Below, one piece after another: positions 58,019 to 64,000 of a DNA stretch of 64,000 nucleotides. Within the stretch, counting starts at the first letter, position 1. The number at the start of each line of letters is the position of its first letter. The DNA lies in assembly GCA_004352715.1 (NCBI GenBank), contig SCFE01000003.1, positions 5,442,797-5,506,796 on the forward strand. Direction: 5' to 3'. The translations under genes and the position numbers were made by a program. Below the pieces are notes generated by a model. That model was not told the DNA's origin and did no database searches. It was given only the letters and a program-made list of their open reading frames with translations. The stretch comes from Hofstenia miamia. Taxonomy: Eukaryota > Xenacoelomorpha > Acoela.

Positions 58019-58043
58019 CTGCAGCGGCTGGCTGCGAAAGTAT
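58019..58043 (-). other. Candidate 25-base micro-exon
   Basis: On the minus strand CACATTTCAG precedes ATACTTTCGCAGCCAGCCGC plus TGCAG, and GTAAGA follows. Both splice sites are strong and the 25-base body is unusually GC-rich. Spliced to the TTTAG acceptor at 56334-56338 it would enter the Patched-domain frame as ILSQPAAAEAMGDQ. It may equally be untranslated or chance. Confidence 0.35.
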
Positions 58044-58648
58044 CTGAAATGTGTTAAGCTAATTGGGACATTTGTGAACAAGCAAGCGTAATATTAAAAT
58101 ATTTATACACGACAAATTGAATATCTAATATTGTTACAAACTTAGTTTCAGAAAGAATCACATATACATATGCAATTACAATAATAAAAAGCGATTGAAG
58201 CCAAATTCAGCAATATATTTCCAAAAGATATTTGAAAAGGTTCCGTCAAATACTCCCCTCTGCTGTAAATAACATTGATTTTTTTCATTCAGAAATAAAG
58301 ATTTTTTTTTAAAAATATGCATACAATGTGCAAAGGTTGTTTTCGAATTCTTGTTGAAATTCATTATCTTAGCTTTTGCTTTTCATTATGAATATAGGAA
58401 TGTCCTTTTATGCAACAGTATTACTACATCATGTCAAACAACAAATGTCACTTTGGGATATAATACATAATTTGATTATATTAGTTGTTGATGTAATCTT
58501 CCTTCTAGAAATTAAGTAGATCTAATTCCCAAAATAAACACCCATTAAGTATATTTATTTCTTTGCCCACAAACATTATTTTTAATCATTTAGTGTTTGC
58601 ATGATGTACGTAATTGTTAGAGAAAAAAACATTGAGATTATAACTCAC

Positions 58649-58657
58649 GGTAGATGT
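58649..58657 (-). other. Candidate 9-base micro-exon
   Basis: On the minus strand CTTTTTTCAATGTTTAG precedes ACATCTACC, followed by GTGAGT. The length is a multiple of three, so including it would not change the frame. Evidence is only the pair of splice consensus sites. Confidence 0.15.
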
Positions 58658-58804
58658 CTAAACATTGAAAAAAGTTGGCAACAAAACGATCCTTTGGAAT
58701 AAATACCACGCTTTATCTAAAATCCTCTAAAATTCTTAATGAAGGGTGTATGAAGCAGCTTTTGTAAACGTCTAGGAATTTTCATTGTTTAAGTGCTCAC
58801 TTAC

Positions 58805-58957
58805 CCAAGCATAACTAGCAATAACATCAATTACTACGGTTGACATTTCAATTTTCCATCGGTTGGACATTAAATCTACTCTCGAAAATAATGGGAAATA
58901 TAATAGTGCTATTGGAATGAACAGTATATTCAGTGAAGAACAATAACGAAAAATCAT
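58805..58957 (-). CDS. Candidate first exon with signal-peptide-like N-terminus
   Basis: On the minus strand an ATG opens MIFRYCSSLNILFIPIALLY and then FPLFSRVDLMSNRW, ending in ASYAW at a consensus donor GTAAGTGA. The N-terminus is hydrophobic, like a signal peptide or anchor. The 153-base exon ends in phase 0, which is compatible with the micro-exons at 58649 and 58019 and with the Patched-domain exon 1. It could be the 5' end of that gene, a separate small secreted gene, or chance. No homologue is recognised. Confidence 0.3.
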
Positions 58958-61900
58958 GCTATAACATTAGTGCTGAAGAAATATTTGAAACATCAGCTTA
59001 AATTATGTCAAATTCGTTTCACTTCAATTAAGCATAATGAATTATTTTCAATGATTAATTAAATGGGTGATCAGAAAATTTGTGTATGTAACTAATATGG
59101 AATATCATACCAAGACACAAATATATTATCGGCAGAAGCAAGTTTGCTCCAATCCTACTTTCTATCAATGACTGAACTTTTATTGCAATAAAAAGTTGCT
59201 TGTACATATTTTGGAATGCAAATATGTAATGAATATATCTCGAAAGTTATATATATTCTATATGACATTGACGAAACTTTACACACTGATTTATTTAAAA
59301 CGTTTATTGGTAATAATTTCCTTTAACCTGAATGAATTAACCTTTATAGGTTAACGTTTATTAACGTTTAAAGTACATATTCTACAAGTTGTAGAATGCA
59401 CAAAAATTAATAACGAATTCATAAATTCATTGAGTACATATAAGAAACCAAACTAGTCTTTAACTAATATTATAAACAATCTTCCTACTACTTTTGCACA
59501 ATGAACAAGACTTATTGCAAAACCAAAATGTATGATCTTGGTGAGGCTGAATCACTACATATTTCAAGACATTTATTTTATAATTAGAATGTAAATGTTT
59601 GCAAGCATTTGAACTGCTTATATTGTGAGTGATCCTACAAAAATTTCTAGGAAAAAATTTAACGCCTTTTTTTTAAAAATGGAGAACAGCACGCCAAATT
59701 TGTTTCGTGGTTTCCAAGAGTGAAACAAGGAATCTATCAGTTGATGAGATGCAAAGTAATAGTCAATGACGATATCTTTCTTGCTGCTCCTTACAATGAT
59801 GAACATCCTTCCAAATATAATAAACCAAGTTATTGATATTATCTTTTTTTCTTGTATAAATTTTCCCAGAAACGAAAACCATTTTTTACATCACACAAAC
59901 AAGAAGTTTTAATGAATATTTCTTGAGCTTATAGGTCATGTAACTAGGTCCAGGAATATACCTAGATACCCAAAAAGCTGTTCGTCAAAAGTTAGTCCCA
60001 GCGGGTTTATAATACAGATTAACGTGTTTCACAAGGCCCTACGCAGCCAGTATATATGTAGCTCTTCACCCTTTATTAGTGCTGATGTTGTCAATGATAT
60101 CCAAGTTCTTTGGAATCCAATTACACCTCTATAGAACAGCAGTGTATCTACAGCGTGAAATGGATCTGGAAAACATGAATGTTCTCATAGATGGAGCGAT
60201 ATTTTCTTGTGTTTTAGAGAGTATATACATGATCCTGGTTGGTGAGAAGTGAAGCTAATGTCTCAATACAAAATTCCAAAAGGAGAAAAATTTTATTTGA
60301 TATACCTGCAAATAGCCATAGCTAACTTATTCAGAAGATTTCTGCAAAATAGTAGTCAGCAATAATATCTATGTCTACAAGGAAACATAGACCAGCAAAA
60401 TTATCCAACATCACAGCAACAATCAATTATTCAGTGATAATACAAATTGTATAACATTTATTTATAAAGGTTAAAATATGAGAACAAACATTGTATTATA
60501 AAACACAAGCTTAAATGTGTATTCCTCAATGATGGCGGATCAATGAAGGTGTAGCTGACTATAGTACTATAAGAATTCAAAGATAATGCAATTTTTAATA
60601 AGAATTTATTACGAAGTTCTTTACTATGTAGTAAATTGGATAAAGCTCAACTTAATTATTCAATGAAGCCTAATCCTGAAAAATTACGAGAAATTTGTTT
60701 AACAAATATATATTTTAGCTAAGATTATGTATTAAACACAGGTATCTAAGGAAATCATAGATATTATAAATATGTAATTGCGAACATCATACATTTTGTC
60801 AAGTGCCAAAATAATACAAGTCAACGAATGATAAAATTGCACATTTTTTATCATTAAACCATTTGGAAAACAACTGCAAAAGTAGGCCGAAGTGTAGTTT
60901 ATAGAAACTCAATACTTAATTCAATACACACATAATTCTTGAAATCATTGATGCATAATAATAGTAGTTACGGATTTGGCGCCAAAGTTATTGCAATCTG
61001 AACATTTTGGCCATTTACATGTGGATTTGTAGTTCCTGATGTCACGAAGATTTAAAAGAGCATTTCAACGCTGAAATTCTTGAACTTAAGTCTACAGAAT
61101 TGATATCTTATTGTTAATATACCACATATATTGGTGAAGCAATAACAAACAAAAATCACCAAGGAAAATAAACAATAACATCTCCAGCAGTTATTGATGA
61201 ATGCCAAATTTAGAGTGGCAAAATTAGTACTCAAAGTAAAAGCTCTAGACTGAAGGCAGTAAATTAAAATTATCTTGAAATGATTCTGACCATTTTTGAA
61301 TACAAGAACAAATGATGATTCGCCGTACTTCAAAACCGGTATTTTTGTTATTCCAAATCAAAACATTAAGGCCATCAAATACAATACTTTGACTCAAATA
61401 CATCTATTTTAGTAATCATTCTATCTTGAGCAAATTCAAACAATCAAAAGCCTTCACATGTGAACATCTAATATGAATATTGTTTACATTCTAGAAAAAA
61501 CTTGATACATCGACGACAAAGTAATAATTATCTACAATATTATTACTTGGAGAAAATTTTAACCAGTTGAGTCCTGAATAATTTGACGAAAATTGCATAC
61601 CAGTTTAATGAATTCAAGCTGAAATATTTAGCATGAAAACATTAAATTTTTGCAGTATTGAGATCCTACGTTGATGAATTTTAAAGCATTCTATTCTGAT
61701 GCTGAATTAGAATTAGCAATCCTCACATCGGTACCTAATTTGGATCGCAAGCGAAAAATATATATATTCTTGTTTAAAAATCTCAATCCATGGCAAACCA
61801 ATTTCTAAAAATAACTAACTTACGGTTTAGTTTCTTGTAAAAATGCTTAGCTGTTAAAAGCAATGTCAAGTAATGAGCGTTTATTAGTCACAATAAATTC

Positions 61901-63055
61901 TGTCGTACGATAGTAATTTAAACATCAGGTGACTAATGAAGAACCAATCAAAATCAGTCTCGATTCCCATTAATATAAATTCTTAACCATTTCATTTGCT
62001 ATTGAAATGACGTAAGAATTAAGTAAGAAGGAGTCACGTTTAAACTGTTGAATATGTAATAGAAGGTAGAATAATGTTTGCAATACTTATACTGACATTA
62101 ATAAAAATAATTATAATTGAAGTTCAGCCATTTGGAATATAACTATTTGAAATTGATGTTATTTAAAATTTTGAAATTGCATGGATAAATTCTGTAAGAT
62201 ATCCATATAAAATTTATATTATAAACTTTGGGTAAAATAGGATGAAGTGGTTAAATTTTCGTTGAAGACATTATAAGGTAAAATTATTACACCAAATGAA
62301 ATTTAGTTTGTGATTTTTGTACATTTAGAACGATGAGAATGTAACACAGGGACGAGTACAGCTCATTAAGATATGGAGAGTCAAAAAAAAATTTATTGGG
62401 TTTGTTAATTTCCTTTGAAAAAGGGGGCTTAGCTCCCTCAAGCCCCCCCTTATACTCTAACATTTGATTTTTACATTTATTTTTTTCACTGTGACTCATC
62501 ATGAAATACCAAGTATCGCATTTCTGAATAATGCATCACAGGGATGAATTGGCTATCTTTGATTTCTTTTCTATCTAGGTGATGTTTTGCTATAAAACTG
62601 CTGTTTTTGTTCATTTGATGTTGAGATTGTATAAAAGAAAGAGAAAAGAGAATCTTTTATATTGCTAAAATGATCGATGAAGGTATTTGAAACTCGTTTG
62701 TCAATGCAAGCTTGAAAAGCTTGCAATTCATCGACTGATGCAGTTCTAACAGCAATACTTAGTATGATTTGGTGAGCAATGAAATGAATGAGAGGGTGTG
62801 ACTGCTCAAGGAAATTGATGATTAACCTCAAATATATGCTATAAAAGCATCAAAAGATATCGAATTATTCAAGTTAAAAGATTTTATCAATTCTTCTATA
62901 CCATAGTGAATTCCAAGTTCAATAACAACACTGTGAGACATAAAATTCAGTTGACTGATTTTTTCACTGACTTCAGTCAATTTTAAAACGAACTTGAATG
63001 TCATTTTCCAAATAAAAAAATTCCTTTTGAGAAATTTGTATTCTAAATTTTAGAA

Positions 63056-63058
<3 letters not shown>
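58958..63058. other. Intergenic, nothing recognised
   Basis: About 4 kb of AT-rich sequence with only small frames. A G-run/C-run pair at 62418-62450 may be MITE debris. The minus-strand frame 62571-62831 (RLIINFLEQSHPLIHF..) has no recognisable domain. Confidence 0.5.

Positions 63059-63090
<32 letters not shown>
63059..63090. repeat. (TA)n microsatellite
   Basis: A pure TA tract of about 32 bases. Confidence 0.95.
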
Positions 63091-63092
<2 letters not shown>

Positions 63093-63509
63093 GATGAAAG
63101 TTTGACTATGTTCAAAACATTACATAGATTTCTCCAGGAATAGTAATTGTGAATGAAAATTGTTTAAAACTTGTTCGAAAAAATCAAAAAAATATCTAAC
63201 GTAAAGTTGTTGACATACACGGAACTGAATTATTGTAGAATTATTTAAAAGGCCTACTAATATGCTATGTCTTTAGTTCTGAGCAACATCATTGTATAAT
63301 AGTGAAGTGAATTAGTTTACTTAACAATAACACTCTTTTCCAGTAAAATTGTACCAATTCATATGGAAAATGGTATACATATCCTATTTTTGAAGTGAAC
63401 TCTAAACGGGCTAAAAAGTGAAAAACACAAAGCAAAGCTGAAAAGGTTTGGTATTAAGCAACATATTCTGTAGTTATTGATGTCTACAGTTTACTGTGTT
63501 CACCCGCAG

Positions 63510-63578
63510 CGGTAGCCGGCCTTGAAGCCAGTTGTGGCTATGCATGTAATTTGCTGGTGGCGGCAGCTCAAGCCGTTG
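63510..63578 (+). other. GC-rich exon-like segment
   Basis: A 69-base segment follows GTTCACCCGCAG and ends before GTACAA. In one frame it reads VAGLEASCGYACNLLVAAAQ. It is far richer in G and C than its surroundings. The acceptor is reasonable, but the donor is weak and no homologue is recognised. Confidence 0.2.
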
Positions 63579-63977
63579 GTACAAACATTTATCAATTTAA
63601 AAAAAATGCTTATCTTCTAAAATATTTGGACGTTTTGACTTTGAGCATTAATAAAAACAATTTAACTTTTATCATTACTACAAGTAATTAAAAACACTAT
63701 AATCCGAATGAGCACACTTGTAAATCTGATTTTTAAGTCAAAATCTGTAAAGAGCTCGTTTGTAAAGTTATTTATAACAGGATTTGGAGTCTAATGAGTC
63801 TCGGGTTGAACCTGCATTCTAAAAAGAATTTTCTTCTTCTTCAAATTTTTCCTAAATTTTTTAACGTGCCATTTCTTAGACCTCGAACAGAGATATTCCA
63901 AGTGTTCATTCGAACATTTAGCTGTGGATTTGGAGTCTAGCCCTCATCGCTTACAGTTCTGCATCAGCACACAGTAC

Positions 63978-64000
63978 CATATATATATATATATATATAT
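63978..64000. repeat. (TA)n microsatellite at window edge
   Basis: A pure AT tract that continues past the right edge. Confidence 0.95.

Noticed and set aside
62571-62831. 86-codon minus-strand frame
   Set aside because: Reads smoothly, but I recognise no family, and it lacks splice sites or neighbours to support a gene.
1-64000. CRISPR arrays, bacterial operons, rRNA or tRNA genes
   Set aside because: No spaced direct repeats of CRISPR type, no tightly packed genes, and no tRNA A/B-box pair or rRNA segment was recognised by eye; a tRNA scan would be needed to exclude tRNAs fully.

Overview
This is an AT-rich piece of an invertebrate animal nuclear genome: spliced genes with GT-AG introns, short exons, a 46-base intron, many TA microsatellites, and a dense mix of decayed transposable elements. 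No bacterial-style gene organisation is visible. The species cannot be fixed from the sequence. A calponin/transgelin muscle-type gene and a divergent Patched-domain gene fit a bilaterian, and an ecdysozoan such as a crustacean or other arthropod is plausible but unproven.

Two host genes can be supported, both on the minus strand. The first three coding exons of a calponin/transgelin-like gene lie at 312-3927 and its 3' part runs off the left edge. A complete-looking Patched-domain (PTCHD/RND superfamily) membrane protein of 863 residues is encoded by four exons spread over 32839-56327. All its splice phases agree. Its two large introns (8.1 and 12.8 kb) hold most of the transposons in the right half. 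Possible upstream exons, two of them tiny, lie at 58019-58957.

The rest is largely a record of mobile elements. From left to right: hAT-type MITEs with 8-base target duplications (1009-1415, 11858-12614, 21328-21682, 34392-35513, 38605-38845); a decayed element with a conserved GRYSEQ/HSDF core (16592-18263); a mariner-like transposase relic (18376-19428) present twice across a one-base gap; several minus-strand LINE reverse transcriptase copies (13140, 23830, 24667-26530, 26970-27439, 29765, 30820); a plus-strand retrotransposon with reverse transcriptase and an R2-like endonuclease domain (26538-28686), split by one of those LINE copies; a GIY-YIG nuclease fragment typical of Penelope-like elements (29231-29476); two Tc1 elements with TIRs (36443-37683, 47496-48892); a pogo/Tigger element (43526-44679); two piggyBac remnants (45560-46110, 49416-50298); and a second mariner-like fragment (50820-51200).

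The assembly needs care. Three gaps (19881, 7779-7799, 53701-53744) are flanked by near-identical direct repeats of 1505, 111 and 107 bases, and the one-base gap at 5905 abuts a perfect 55-base fold-back. These look like contig overlaps that were never merged, or joining artefacts, rather than biology. The 1000-N gap at 22675-23674 and two others end in TA microsatellites.

I did not find a convincing new multi-gene system. The most rewarding items are the Patched-domain protein that lacks the acidic residues of the RND relay in both halves, its possible micro-exon 5' end, the Penelope fragment with a hammerhead-like core, and the nested retrotransposons at 24.6-29.5 kb.
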